Of a DNA stretch of 64,000 nt, positions 9,780-20,495 are shown piece after piece. The DNA is from Nostoc carneum NIES-2107 (GTDB taxonomy: Bacteria; Cyanobacteriota; Cyanobacteriia; Cyanobacteriales; Nostocaceae). The notes beneath the pieces are model-generated. The model made no database searches, was not told the origin of the DNA, and saw nothing but the letters and a program-made list of their open reading frames with translations. The position numbers and the translations under genes are program-made. Location: positions 2,451,947 through 2,515,946 of the forward strand of contig AP018180.1 of assembly GCA_002368155.1 (NCBI GenBank), read 5' to 3'. The stretch's first letter is position 1; every line of letters begins with the position of its first letter.

Positions 9780-12700
9780 CTACATCACAAATCGATTTGC
9801 TTGCTTGAGACAACGCTGCAGAATTTCCGCCAGAACTCGCACACGAGGTTCTCTTAACATCCCATAGTGTTCACCAGGAATATCAAGAATTTCTACATTT
9901 CCAGCTACTAAATTGCTCCAACCGAAATCAGCCGAGAGTGTTTCTTGTGGACGTTGAATTTTGCAACGGTACAGAGAGACATTACCTGGATAAATTCCCT
10001 GGGGTTTGTAATCTTCGGCTGCTTGTTCGTTACAGTCAATCAAATTTAAGTATTGGGGAGTGAGAGTTTGTAGTTCAGATAATCCCTCCAGTAATCCTTG
10101 CTTATAATTTACTTGACCAGAGCGGTAGAGTACCCGAGCTTTGATATAGTTCCACCTGTCTTTATGTTCAAGTTGCAAGATATTATTTAAATGAATCTGG
10201 ACACATTGAAGCAAAGATGGACGAATGCTGACAAAGTTGGGAGCGCTACGATCAAACAATGCTAAGTGTGCAACATTCTGTCCTTGAGCATTTAATTGTC
10301 GTGCCATTTCAAAAGCAACTAGTCCACCAAAAGAATAACCTGCTAGAAAATAAGGGCCATTTGGCTGAACGGAGCGAATTGCTTCGATATAGTGTTGAGC
10401 CATATCTTCAACCCTTCGTAGCGGCTGTTGTTTCCCATCTAAACCTACAGCTTGTATGCCATAAACGGGTTGATCTGGGTCAAGATAACGTGCCACCGCC
10501 TGATACTCTAGAATGTTCCCACCAACGGGATGAACGCAGAATAAAGGTGGTTTTTGTTCGCCGGGTTTAATTAGTACTAAGGATGACCAAGGCGCTGACC
10601 AGCCTGATTCGCGGAGCACACTAGCTAGCTGCTCAATTGTCTGTGCTTGGAAGAGAGTAGCCAAAGGCAGTTTTTGATCGCACATCTTCTCTATTTCCGC
10701 AAACAAGCGTACAGCTAACAGCGAATGTCCACCTAATTCAAAAAAGTTATCTTTAATGCCAATAGGTCGAACATTTAACACATCTTCCCAAATTTTCGTC
10801 AGCCGCACTTCTAATTCTTCTTGGGGAGCGACAAAAGTAGCTTCTGTTCCTTGCCTGATGTTGTCGATTGCAGGTAAGGCGCGGCGATCTACTTTGCCAC
10901 TGGGAGTTAGTGGTAAAGACTCTAGCATCACAAAAGCAGCAGGCAGCATATAATCTGGTAATTTTTGTTGCAAGAACTGCCGTAATTCGCTGCTAGTCGG
11001 CGCAGGTTCTTCATGAGGAACAAAATAGGCTACTAAGCGTTTATCACCAGGAATATCTTCACGAACAATGATGCTTACCTGAGCTATGGCTGGGTGTTGG
11101 CTAAGTAAAGCTTCTATCTCTCCCAATTCGATGCGGAATCCGCGAACTTTGACTTGATTATCTATGCGTCCCAGATATTCAATGTTGCCGTCATTCAAAT
11201 AACGGCACAAGTCGCCAGTTTTATAAAGCCGTGCATTTGGATCATTGCTCAAGGGATTGGCAATAAATCTTGCTGATGTTAAATCGTCGCGATTGAGATA
11301 ACCTCTGGCTAGACAATCACCGCCAATATACAACTCCCCAGCTACGCCGATGGGGACTGGTTGCATACGAGAGTCAAGAATATATATCTGAGTATTGGCG
11401 ATCGCTTTACCAATTGGTGGTAGTTTTGGCCAATTCTGGACTGAATTATCTAAGGTAAAAGTGGTGACTACATGGCTTTCCGAAGGGCCATAGTGATTGT
11501 GTAAGGTGCAATTTGTGGCCTGTGTAAAAAATTCCTGAATGGCAGGGGTAATCTGTAATTGTTCACCCGCAGTAATAACTTCTCGCAGATGTTGGGGGAA
11601 TAATTTAGCTGTAACTGCTACTTCTGCTAGTTGTTGTAAGGCTACAAAGGGCAGAAATAGTCTATTAACAGCTTGTTGATCAAGTAAGTTTAATAAAGCT
11701 AATGGATCGCGGCGTAATTCCTCTGCAATCAATACTAATGTTCCTCCTGAACACCAAGTAGAGAACATTTCTTGGAAGGAAACATCAAAGCTGATGGGCG
11801 AAAATTGCAGAGTTTTTGCTTCACCTAGAACGGTGGTATTTTCTATTTGCCACAAGATGAGATTACAAAGGGCAATCTGAGTCATCGCTACCCCTTTTGG
11901 CATTCCTGTGGAACCTGATGTATGTATTACATAAGCAAGATTTTCTGGTTTAACCCCTGTCACTAAATTCTCTTGACTTTCTTGGTTAATATCACTCCAG
12001 TTACTATCTAAACAAACAACTTTTGTCTCATGTGCTGGCAATTCAGCTACTAAATTTTTTGTTGTCACTAGCACAGTTGCTTGCGAGTTTTTGAGCATGA
12101 AACTCAATCTATCTTTGGGATAAGCTGGATCTAAAGGTACATAAGCTCCCCCGGCTTTGAGAATGCCTAATAATCCGACTACCATCTCTAGGGAGCGTTC
12201 TACACATATACCTACTCCTACATCCGGTTGCACTCCCAGCTTTCGCAAATAATGTGCTAGTTGATTTGCCCGATTATTTAACTCTCGGTAAGTAAGTTTT
12301 TGCTCTTCAAATACGACTGCGATCGCATCAGGAGTTTTTTCTACTTGCTCTGCAAATAACTGAGGCAAACATTTATCTTGGGGATAATCTATCTGAGTGT
12401 CGTTCCAGTCTACTAATAACTTTTGTTTTTCTGGTGCTGTTAGTAGCGGTAACTCAGAAATTGCTTGTTGGGGATTAGCCACGATTGCTGTCAGCAACAC
12501 TTCAAAATTTGCTGCCATGCGGCTAATTGTGTCGCTATCAAACAAATCGGTATTATATTCCCATTCACACCTCAAGCCTTCTTCGTTCTTGGATGTAATT
12601 AAGAATAAAGTCAAATCAAACTGTGCTGTGTTCTTTTCTACAGAATATTCACTTAACTTTAAACCAGGAAGCTCTTGATTTTGTAAGAAGGGATTATCAG

Positions 12701-15700
12701 CAAAGACTAAAAGCACTTGAAACAATGGTGAATAACTTAAGTCTCGTTGGGGATGTAATTCTGCTACCAGTTTCTCAAAGGGCAAGTCAGAATGAGTATA
12801 AGCTCCCAAAGTCACTTCTTTAACTCGACCCAATAATTCCTGAACACTCAGTTCCCCAGACACAGGAGTTCGCATCGCTAAAGTATTCACAAAAAAGCCT
12901 ACTAAGCCGGCTATTTCCTGGCGGTTTCTGTTAGCAAAGGGTACACCTACTACAATATCTTCACTATTTGTATAGCGATAAAGCAAGATGTCAAATGCTG
13001 CTAACAGAGTCATGAATAAGGTCACACCTTCTTTCTGACTCAATAAACTCAAACCTTGGATGAGTTCATGAGATAGGGTAAAGTAGTGCGAACTACCTCG
13101 GTTTGTTTGTACTGCTGGTCTTGGTCTATCTGTCGGTAATGGTAATAAGGCTGGTGCGCCTACCATTTGTTTTTGCCAATACCCAAGTAAGGATTCTAAA
13201 ACTTCTCCTTGTAACCATTCTTGTTGCCAAATTGCAAAGTCGCCGTACTGGATAGGTAACTCTGCTAATTTTGGCGACTCGCCATTACAAAATGCCGTAT
13301 ATAGTGCTTTCAATTCTTTGGAGATTACCGCCATCGATTCGCCATCTGTGGCTATGTGCTGCGTGACTAACAGCAGGATATGCTCCTCTGCGGCTATTTT
13401 CAGCAAGCAACCCCGCAGCATTAAGTCTTCTGATAAGTGGAAAATTCGCTGAGTTTCCTGGTTTAAGTACTCTTTTACTGCTGTTTCTTGCTCTGATTGC
13501 GGACAGTCTTGTAAGTCAATGATTTGTAATTCTACTGGTCGTGGAGGACTAATTACCTGAATAGGTTCGCCATTTTCACTGATATAGTTTGTTCTTAATA
13601 CTTCATGACGAACGACTATCGCATCTAGAGATTGCTGCAAAGCCTCCACATTCAATTTGCCAGTTAAGCGTACTGCTTGGGAAATATGATAATCTGACCT
13701 ATTTGGTTCTAATTGGTGCAAAAACCACAAACTTTGTTGGGGATAAGCTAACAAAGCTGAGTCTCTGTTTGCTCTGGGGAGAATTGCCAAAGCTTGAGAG
13801 TCTGCAGAAGCTTGCTCATCAGTTTTTGGAAAAGTTACAGTTGCCAATAGTTCAGCTATGGTAGGCGTTTTAAATAGCTGATCTAAAGATAGTTCTAGTC
13901 TAGAATATATTTTGAGGTCAATATTTTTTCTGAGCTTAGATAGCAGTTGAACTGCAACTAAGGAATCACCACCTAATTCAAAGAAATTATCATCAAGTCC
14001 AATGTTATCGATACCCAAAACTTGTTGCCAGATGTTGATAATAGTTTGCTCTAGCTGTTTTTGGGGTGTTTGAATTAGTTCACTTTGTGATGATAATTGC
14101 TCAGAGATAGTCTTAGTTTTTGAGGATTGATCAACTTCAGATTCATCAAAAATATCTAGTGATTTTGTTGCTGAGAGTTGAATTTTTTGCGTCTGCTTTG
14201 ATGGTTCAATCCAATAGCGTTTCCGTTCAAAAGGATAAGTAGGTAACGGAAGACGATAATGTGGCTGTTCACTATAAAAAGCTGACCAATTTATCTCTAA
14301 ACCAGCTAACCACATTTGACCGAGATTATTTAGCAAGAAACTCACATCAGAGTATTCATCTTGAGGATGACGAACTGAAGTCAGAGTAATTTGCTCTTTT
14401 GGTTTATCGGGATGGCGTTGAGCTAGAGTACTTAATGTCCTTCCTGGCCCGACTTCTAATAGAATTTGCTCTGGGTTTTCAAAGAATTGTTTGATGCCAT
14501 CAGCAAAGCGTACAGCTTGACGCAGATGTTGAGCGTAATAATGAGGGTTGGTAGCATCTTCAACCGTGATCCAAGTTCCAGTTACATTAGAAACAAAGGG
14601 AATTGTTGGCGCATTCAGGCGAATTTGTTTCACCTTATCTGTAAAAGGTTCTAATATTTCTGCCATCATTTGCGAATGAAAGGCATGGGAAGTATGCAAA
14701 AACCGTCCTTCAATATCTTTCTCTGCTAACTGTTTAGCAAATGCTTCTATTGCTGGTTTTGTTCCTGAAACTACACAATTATTAGGACTGTTAATTACTG
14801 CAATTTGTAGCGAAGTTCCTGCTAATAATGGTTGGACTTCGTGTTCAGGTAGAGGCACAGCTAACATTGAACCAGGAGGCATAGACTCCATGAGTTGACC
14901 TCTGGCTGCAACTAAGGCTAAAGCATCTTCTAAAGCAAAGACTCCAGCTAATGTGGCTGCTACATATTCGCCAATACTATGACCAATCATGGCTACAGGG
15001 ATGATTCCCCATTTCATCCATAATTTAGCGATCGCGTATTCAATGACAAATAATGCAGGTTGGGTAGTAGCTGTTTGAGTTAGTTGGACTGTGGCGGTGG
15101 CAATTTCTTCTGCATTGGGATACAAAACATCGCGTAAATTAAAACCTAAATGTGTTTGTAAAATTTCACAGCACAAGTCAACTTGTTCTTGGAAATAAGC
15201 TTCTGTTTCATAGAGTTCCCGCGCCATATTTACATATTGAGAACCCTGTCCGGAGAACATGAATACTACAGAACGAGGTTTAATTTTACCAGAATTAGTA
15301 AAAACTCGTTTTTTGTCTCTAGTATTTAGAGCATTAACAGCATCTTCAATATCACTAACCGCAACGATGCGCCTGTGGTTAAAGCCTACACGACCAATAC
15401 TTAGAGTATAGGCAACATCAGCTAGGTTAATGTCTGGGTTTTGTTGTAAGTAATTAGCTAAATTCAGAGTGGCGGTATCTAAAGCCGAAGCAGTCTTAGC
15501 TGATAAAACTAATAATTCTTGGGAGTTTTTAGCTTTGACTTTGGACTTGCTTGTAGCGTCATCCCACTCTTGCAACACTACATGAGCATTTGTCCCACCA
15601 AAACCAAAAGCACTTACTCCCGCACGACGGGGAGAACCATTGCGTTCCCATGCTGAAAGTTTAGTGTTGACGTAGAAAGGACTATGAGTAAAATCAATCT

Positions 15701-18700
15701 CCGGGTTAGGTTTTTCAAAGTTGAGGCTAGGCGGTATCTGTTGATGTTTAAGTGCCAAAGCTGTTTTGATAAAACCAGCCACACCTGCGGCTGTGTTCAA
15801 ATGTCCAACATTAGTTTTGACTGAACCAATAGCACAGTAGCCTGTTTTATCTGTTTTGAGACGAAAAGCTTGAGTTAGACCAGCCACTTCAATGGGGTCT
15901 CCTAATGGAGTACCAGTACCATGTGTTTCTATGTAAGTAATAGTTTCCGGTTCAATTCCTGCATCTCTGTGTGCAGCCGCAATTACTGTAGCTTGACCGT
16001 CAACACCAGGAGCAGTAAAGCCAACTTTTAAGTTGCCATCATTATTGATGGCGCTACCTTTGATTGTGGCGTAAATATGATCTCCATCTGCGATCGCCTG
16101 TTGTAATGGTTTGAGGACGACAATCCCCACACCATCGCCAGCAACCATACCTTTGGCTTCGGCATCAAATGCATGACAATGACCGTCGGGAGAGAAAACC
16201 ATCCCTTCTTCATATACATAACCAGTCTTTTGCTGTAGGGAAACACCACCAGCCAGCGCCATATCACATTCTCCCCTTAATAAGCTTTGACAAGCCATGT
16301 GGATAGCCACTAAGGAGGTAGAACAGCCTGTTTGCAGATTAATTGCTGGGCCTGTGAGATTAAGTTTGTAAGCTACCCGCGTGTTGAGAAAATCTGTACT
16401 ATTGCCGATAAATGCTTGTAACCATGAGGCTGACTCTACCAAACGACCTTCGGCCAGATCGTCATTCTGTAGAATATTGTTCAATAAATAAGTGCTGGGA
16501 GCTACACCTCCATAAATGCCAATGGTGTAACGATGACTATCTGGTTGATAACCAGCATCTTCTAGTGCTGACCAAGCACACTCTAGGTAAATTCTTTGCT
16601 GAGGATCTATAACTTGGGCTTCTCTGGGAGAATAGCCAAAGAAAGCAGCATCAAATTCTGCAATTTTAGGAATAATAGCCGCGGCTCTGATATAGTTCGG
16701 ATTGTTTAATAAGCTAGAATCTACTCCCAAAGCTCTTAACTCTTCATCTGACAATTGAGCAATAGATTCCACTCCATCCCGAAGATTTTGCCAAAATTCA
16801 TTGATATTGGCAGCACCTGGGAAACGACCAGCCATACCAATAATTGCAATATCTTTGTGCAACTTTGTTGATGCTGCTGGCTCTATTACGTCAGAGTTAG
16901 ACTTGTGTTGATTGTTTTGTGTAGTGCTTGGTGTTGGAGCTAGATTCCGCTCTAATAAACATTGGGCTAAACTGCGGATAGTTGAATATTGAAATACATC
17001 AACGATAGAGATTTGTATTCCTAATACTTCTACTATTTTCGTTCTCAATTTAGCTATGAGTAAAGAATGACCTCCTAGCTCAAAGAAATTATCATCAATG
17101 CCAATTTCATCAATTGTTAAAACTTCTTGCCAAATAGTAGTGAGGGTTTTCTCGATTTCATTTTGGGGTTTTGGACTTACTGGATGGAATTGCGATCGCT
17201 CACTTGTGGGAGTAGTGTGATCTTGACGTTCTATCTTTCTTTGAGTGTTGGGTGCAGGTAAAGCTTTGCGGTCAACTTTGCCGTTGGATGTGAGTGGTAG
17301 AGTCTCCAGCATGACAAAAGCTGAAGGAATCATATAATCTGGCAATTGTTGGGAAAGGAAATCCCGTAGGTCATTAATTGTTGGTTGTTGCTCCTGATTA
17401 GAGACTACGTAAGCTACTAAGCGTTTATCTCCTGGTCTATCTTCATAAACTGTAACTACCGTTTGATTGATAGCAGGGTGTTGGCTTAATGCAGACTCTA
17501 TTTCTCCCAACTCAATCCGGAATCCCCGGATTTTGACTTGATTATCTATCCGCCCAATGTATTCAAGACTACCATCACTCAAGTAACGCGCTAAATCTCC
17601 AGTTTTATAAAGACGGGCATTAGGGTCATCACTAAAAGGATGCTTGATGAATCTTTCTTTAGTTAGTTCATCGCGCTGCCAATATCCTTGTGCTACTCCC
17701 GCACCACCAACATACATTTCTGCCCACACACCAATAGGTACAGGTTGGAGATATTGATCCAAAAGGTAAACTTGTAAATCAGGAATCGGACGACCAATTA
17801 AACTGCTTGTGGCTTGAGCATCTGCTAAAGTTAAAGGACGGTAGGTGACATGAACGGTGGTTTCTGTAATGCCGTACATATTCACTAACTGGGGAGATTG
17901 ATCTCCATGTCTCTCAAACCAAGGCTGCAAGTTAGACAAGTTGAGTGCTTCACCACCAAAAATAACAAACCGCAAACTCAATTCATCTCTGGATTTGGCC
18001 AGTTTATCGGCTTCAATTAATTGATAAAAAGCTGATGGTGTTTGGTTAAGGACAGTAACTTGTTCAGAAACTAATAAATTGTGGAATGCTTCTGTGTCTC
18101 TACTTACTAAATAGGGAACAACTACAACACGCCCTCCATAGAGTAAAGCGCCCCATATTTCCCACACAGAAAAATCAAAGGCGAAGGAGTGAAATAGAGT
18201 CCATACATCCCTTTCATTAAAGTGATACCAAGCTTCTGTGGCTGTGAATAAACGCACCACATTGTAGTGGCTGACTAATACTCCTTTGGGCTTTCCTGTA
18301 GAGCCAGAAGTATAAATAATATAAGCGATATTATGACTCTGGACACTGACGATTGGGTTGTTGTCAGAATATTGAGCAATTTTCTCGTTGTCAGTATCTA
18401 AGCAAATCATCTGTTCGCAAACAGGAAAAATATTCACCAATGCTGACTGCGTGACTAAGATTTGCACTTGGGCATTAGTCAAAATGTATTCCAAGCGGTC
18501 TTGGGGATTTTTGGGATCTAAAGGTACATAAGCCCCACCTGCTTTTAAGATGCCTAAAATCCCGACTATCATATCTAGGGAACGCTCGACACAGATGCCG
18601 ACAAAAGTATCTGCTTTGACTCCCAAAGTAATTAAATAATTGGCTAATTGATTTGCCTGGCTATTTAATTGCCGATAGGTCAGTTGCTGTTTTTCAAACA

Positions 18701-20495
18701 CCACTGCAACTGCATCTGGTGTACGTTCAACTTGTTCCTCAAACCAGCGATGAATACATTTATCTTGGGGATATTGGATTTGAGTATTGTTCCATTGAAA
18801 TAGTAATTTTTGTCTTTCTTCATCGGTGAGTATTGTTAACCCAGAAATAGGCTGTTGAGGGTTAGCAATAATGCTTTGCAGTAAATTGTGTAAATGCCCA
18901 TTTATCCGCTCAATGGTGATGCTATCAAATAAGTCTGTGTTATATAACCACTTACCTGCTAGTCCGTGATTGGTGGGTTTTAAATATAAAACTAAATCAT
19001 ACTGGAGAGCGTTATTGTCTAATATCCAAGGACATACACTTAAACTAGAAAGCTCAATCTTTTCAAAAGAAACATCGTCTTCAATAATCAACAATACTTG
19101 AAATAAGGGCGAATAGCTGGAATCTCTGGGAATGTTTAATTCTTCTAGTAATAACAAATAAGGAACTTGTTGATGAAGAGTCGCATCTGTAACTGCGTTC
19201 TGCACTCTCTGAAGTAAGTTATGAAAACTGGGATTTCCAGACATATCGGTACGGAGAGCTACAGCATTCACAAAAACTTCTGAATCCTCGTAGTTAGTCA
19301 AGGGAGAACCGACGATGATGTCTTCTGTGCCTGTATAGCGATAGAGCAAGGTGTCAAAAGCAGTTAACAGGGTCGTAAATAAGGTGACATTTTCCTGTTG
19401 GCTGAATAAGCTGAGTGCTGTTGTTAATTCCTCAGAGATGACAAATGATTGTTCCGCGCCCTGGAAGTGTTGCTCGGCTGGTCTTGGTCGGTCGGTTGGT
19501 AATGATAATAAAGGTGCTACTCCTGCTAGTTGTTGTTTCCAATAAGCAAGAGACGACTCAATAGGTAGTTCTCGTAATTGTGAAAGTAGGGCTTGATAGG
19601 ATATTTCGTAGATTTTTTGATCGACAAATTTTAATTTTGGATCGTAATGCAATAGTAATTGTAAATATCCCAGAGCATCCAGCCATTGCTCAGATTGAAT
19701 AAACCGTTTGATTTCGTAGGGAATTCGTTCAATAAAAAGTTTAATCCAAGCTTGTCTACCCTGCTCATAAGCTGCTGCATATTCTTGGTTCCCAGATTGT
19801 TGAATGTAAGGAAGTTGCAGACTATGAGCATTTAATGAATTAATCAGCATAGCTGCTGGATTAGCTGAGACGTTACCGCCGTGATAGCGATAAGTAGAAA
19901 CTAATTGACCATGAGCGTATATAGGAAACTCACGGGCTATTCGTAGATATAAATTATAATCTTCCGCGCCTTTAGTCTTGGGATCAAAAGCTCCTACAGA
20001 CTCTATAGCTTGACGTTGAAATAGGATACAGGCACATTGCAGTTTAATCTTGCCTGCTAGGATATTTTCATAATTAGCAACTTCTTGATGATTTTCATAT
20101 ATTTCTTCATTTGTATATGAACCATCAGGGTTTTGAGATTGTAGAGCATAATTACCAAATACAAACCCTGCTTCTGGATGAGCTTTTATAGCATTGATAC
20201 CACTTTCTACAGCATAGGGGAGAATAGTATCATCGCTATCCAGAAAGAGGATATATTCCCCTGTACTAGCTTCAAATCCCGTATTACGCGCTCCAATGAG
20301 TCCTTGATTGCTTTGGTAAATATATTTTATCGTCAGGTAGCGATCGCAAACTTGTTTCGTCTCATCAGTTGAACCATCATCTACTACGATGATCTCGAAC
20401 ACAGGGTAAGTTTGTTTGAGTACACTTTCAATTGCTTCTGGTAAAAAATTAGCGCTGTTGTATGAAGGGATGATGACTGATACGCGGTTTGACAT
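9780..20495 (-). CDS. GT2-fused hybrid NRPS-PKS megasynthase (GT2-halfC-A-PCP-KS-AT-ACP-C-A-PCP-TE)
   Basis: 3571 residues. Order: family 2 glycosyltransferase (about 1-230; VDDGST near 40 and DSDD near 87); C-terminal half of a condensation domain only (about 310-560); A1 (about 575-1090); PCP (Ser in LGGHS near 1140); KS (about 1230-1650; Cys in GCSTS near 1391, HGTGT, NVGHL); AT (GHSIGE near 1839, HAFHS, malonyl type); ACP (LGGDS near 2175); full C domain (QHIATDG near 2382); A2 (about 2700-3190); PCP (LGGHS near 3258); type I thioesterase (about 3300-3571, GYSFGG and a late GEH). The ten A-domain pocket residues read DFWNIGMVHK for A1, the Thr code, and DVQFIAHVVK for A2, a Pro code. There is no KR, DH, ER, epimerase or methyltransferase domain. 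No tailoring, phosphopantetheinyl transferase or transporter gene adjoins it. It is probably cytosolic and makes a small Thr-ketide-Pro compound. Confidence 0.93.
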   Translation of the reverse strand: MSNRVSVIIPSYNSANFLPEAIESVLKQTYPVFEIIVVDDGSTDETKQVCDRYLTIKYIYQSNQGLIGARNTGFEASTGEYILFLDSDDTILPYAVESGINAIKAHPEAGFVFGNYALQSQNPDGSYTNEEIYENHQEVANYENILAGKIKLQCACILFQRQAIESVGAFDPKTKGAEDYNLYLRIAREFPIYAHGQLVSTYRYHGGNVSANPAAMLINSLNAHSLQLPYIQQSGNQEYAAAYEQGRQAWIKLFIERIPYEIKRFIQSEQWLDALGYLQLLLHYDPKLKFVDQKIYEISYQALLSQLRELPIESSLAYWKQQLAGVAPLLSLPTDRPRPAEQHFQGAEQSFVISEELTTALSLFSQQENVTLFTTLLTAFDTLLYRYTGTEDIIVGSPLTNYEDSEVFVNAVALRTDMSGNPSFHNLLQRVQNAVTDATLHQQVPYLLLLEELNIPRDSSYSPLFQVLLIIEDDVSFEKIELSSLSVCPWILDNNALQYDLVLYLKPTNHGLAGKWLYNTDLFDSITIERINGHLHNLLQSIIANPQQPISGLTILTDEERQKLLFQWNNTQIQYPQDKCIHRWFEEQVERTPDAVAVVFEKQQLTYRQLNSQANQLANYLITLGVKADTFVGICVERSLDMIVGILGILKAGGAYVPLDPKNPQDRLEYILTNAQVQILVTQSALVNIFPVCEQMICLDTDNEKIAQYSDNNPIVSVQSHNIAYIIYTSGSTGKPKGVLVSHYNVVRLFTATEAWYHFNERDVWTLFHSFAFDFSVWEIWGALLYGGRVVVVPYLVSRDTEAFHNLLVSEQVTVLNQTPSAFYQLIEADKLAKSRDELSLRFVIFGGEALNLSNLQPWFERHGDQSPQLVNMYGITETTVHVTYRPLTLADAQATSSLIGRPIPDLQVYLLDQYLQPVPIGVWAEMYVGGAGVAQGYWQRDELTKERFIKHPFSDDPNARLYKTGDLARYLSDGSLEYIGRIDNQVKIRGFRIELGEIESALSQHPAINQTVVTVYEDRPGDKRLVAYVVSNQEQQPTINDLRDFLSQQLPDYMIPSAFVMLETLPLTSNGKVDRKALPAPNTQRKIERQDHTTPTSERSQFHPVSPKPQNEIEKTLTTIWQEVLTIDEIGIDDNFFELGGHSLLIAKLRTKIVEVLGIQISIVDVFQYSTIRSLAQCLLERNLAPTPSTTQNNQHKSNSDVIEPAASTKLHKDIAIIGMAGRFPGAANINEFWQNLRDGVESIAQLSDEELRALGVDSSLLNNPNYIRAAAIIPKIAEFDAAFFGYSPREAQVIDPQQRIYLECAWSALEDAGYQPDSHRYTIGIYGGVAPSTYLLNNILQNDDLAEGRLVESASWLQAFIGNSTDFLNTRVAYKLNLTGPAINLQTGCSTSLVAIHMACQSLLRGECDMALAGGVSLQQKTGYVYEEGMVFSPDGHCHAFDAEAKGMVAGDGVGIVVLKPLQQAIADGDHIYATIKGSAINNDGNLKVGFTAPGVDGQATVIAAAHRDAGIEPETITYIETHGTGTPLGDPIEVAGLTQAFRLKTDKTGYCAIGSVKTNVGHLNTAAGVAGFIKTALALKHQQIPPSLNFEKPNPEIDFTHSPFYVNTKLSAWERNGSPRRAGVSAFGFGGTNAHVVLQEWDDATSKSKVKAKNSQELLVLSAKTASALDTATLNLANYLQQNPDINLADVAYTLSIGRVGFNHRRIVAVSDIEDAVNALNTRDKKRVFTNSGKIKPRSVVFMFSGQGSQYVNMARELYETEAYFQEQVDLCCEILQTHLGFNLRDVLYPNAEEIATATVQLTQTATTQPALFVIEYAIAKLWMKWGIIPVAMIGHSIGEYVAATLAGVFALEDALALVAARGQLMESMPPGSMLAVPLPEHEVQPLLAGTSLQIAVINSPNNCVVSGTKPAIEAFAKQLAEKDIEGRFLHTSHAFHSQMMAEILEPFTDKVKQIRLNAPTIPFVSNVTGTWITVEDATNPHYYAQHLRQAVRFADGIKQFFENPEQILLEVGPGRTLSTLAQRHPDKPKEQITLTSVRHPQDEYSDVSFLLNNLGQMWLAGLEINWSAFYSEQPHYRLPLPTYPFERKRYWIEPSKQTQKIQLSATKSLDIFDESEVDQSSKTKTISEQLSSQSELIQTPQKQLEQTIINIWQQVLGIDNIGLDDNFFELGGDSLVAVQLLSKLRKNIDLKIYSRLELSLDQLFKTPTIAELLATVTFPKTDEQASADSQALAILPRANRDSALLAYPQQSLWFLHQLEPNRSDYHISQAVRLTGKLNVEALQQSLDAIVVRHEVLRTNYISENGEPIQVISPPRPVELQIIDLQDCPQSEQETAVKEYLNQETQRIFHLSEDLMLRGCLLKIAAEEHILLLVTQHIATDGESMAVISKELKALYTAFCNGESPKLAELPIQYGDFAIWQQEWLQGEVLESLLGYWQKQMVGAPALLPLPTDRPRPAVQTNRGSSHYFTLSHELIQGLSLLSQKEGVTLFMTLLAAFDILLYRYTNSEDIVVGVPFANRNRQEIAGLVGFFVNTLAMRTPVSGELSVQELLGRVKEVTLGAYTHSDLPFEKLVAELHPQRDLSYSPLFQVLLVFADNPFLQNQELPGLKLSEYSVEKNTAQFDLTLFLITSKNEEGLRCEWEYNTDLFDSDTISRMAANFEVLLTAIVANPQQAISELPLLTAPEKQKLLVDWNDTQIDYPQDKCLPQLFAEQVEKTPDAIAVVFEEQKLTYRELNNRANQLAHYLRKLGVQPDVGVGICVERSLEMVVGLLGILKAGGAYVPLDPAYPKDRLSFMLKNSQATVLVTTKNLVAELPAHETKVVCLDSNWSDINQESQENLVTGVKPENLAYVIHTSGSTGMPKGVAMTQIALCNLILWQIENTTVLGEAKTLQFSPISFDVSFQEMFSTWCSGGTLVLIAEELRRDPLALLNLLDQQAVNRLFLPFVALQQLAEVAVTAKLFPQHLREVITAGEQLQITPAIQEFFTQATNCTLHNHYGPSESHVVTTFTLDNSVQNWPKLPPIGKAIANTQIYILDSRMQPVPIGVAGELYIGGDCLARGYLNRDDLTSARFIANPLSNDPNARLYKTGDLCRYLNDGNIEYLGRIDNQVKVRGFRIELGEIEALLSQHPAIAQVSIIVREDIPGDKRLVAYFVPHEEPAPTSSELRQFLQQKLPDYMLPAAFVMLESLPLTPSGKVDRRALPAIDNIRQGTEATFVAPQEELEVRLTKIWEDVLNVRPIGIKDNFFELGGHSLLAVRLFAEIEKMCDQKLPLATLFQAQTIEQLASVLRESGWSAPWSSLVLIKPGEQKPPLFCVHPVGGNILEYQAVARYLDPDQPVYGIQAVGLDGKQQPLRRVEDMAQHYIEAIRSVQPNGPYFLAGYSFGGLVAFEMARQLNAQGQNVAHLALFDRSAPNFVSIRPSLLQCVQIHLNNILQLEHKDRWNYIKARVLYRSGQVNYKQGLLEGLSELQTLTPQYLNLIDCNEQAAEDYKPQGIYPGNVSLYRCKIQRPQETLSADFGWSNLVAGNVEILDIPGEHYGMLREPRVRVLAEILQRCLKQANRFVM

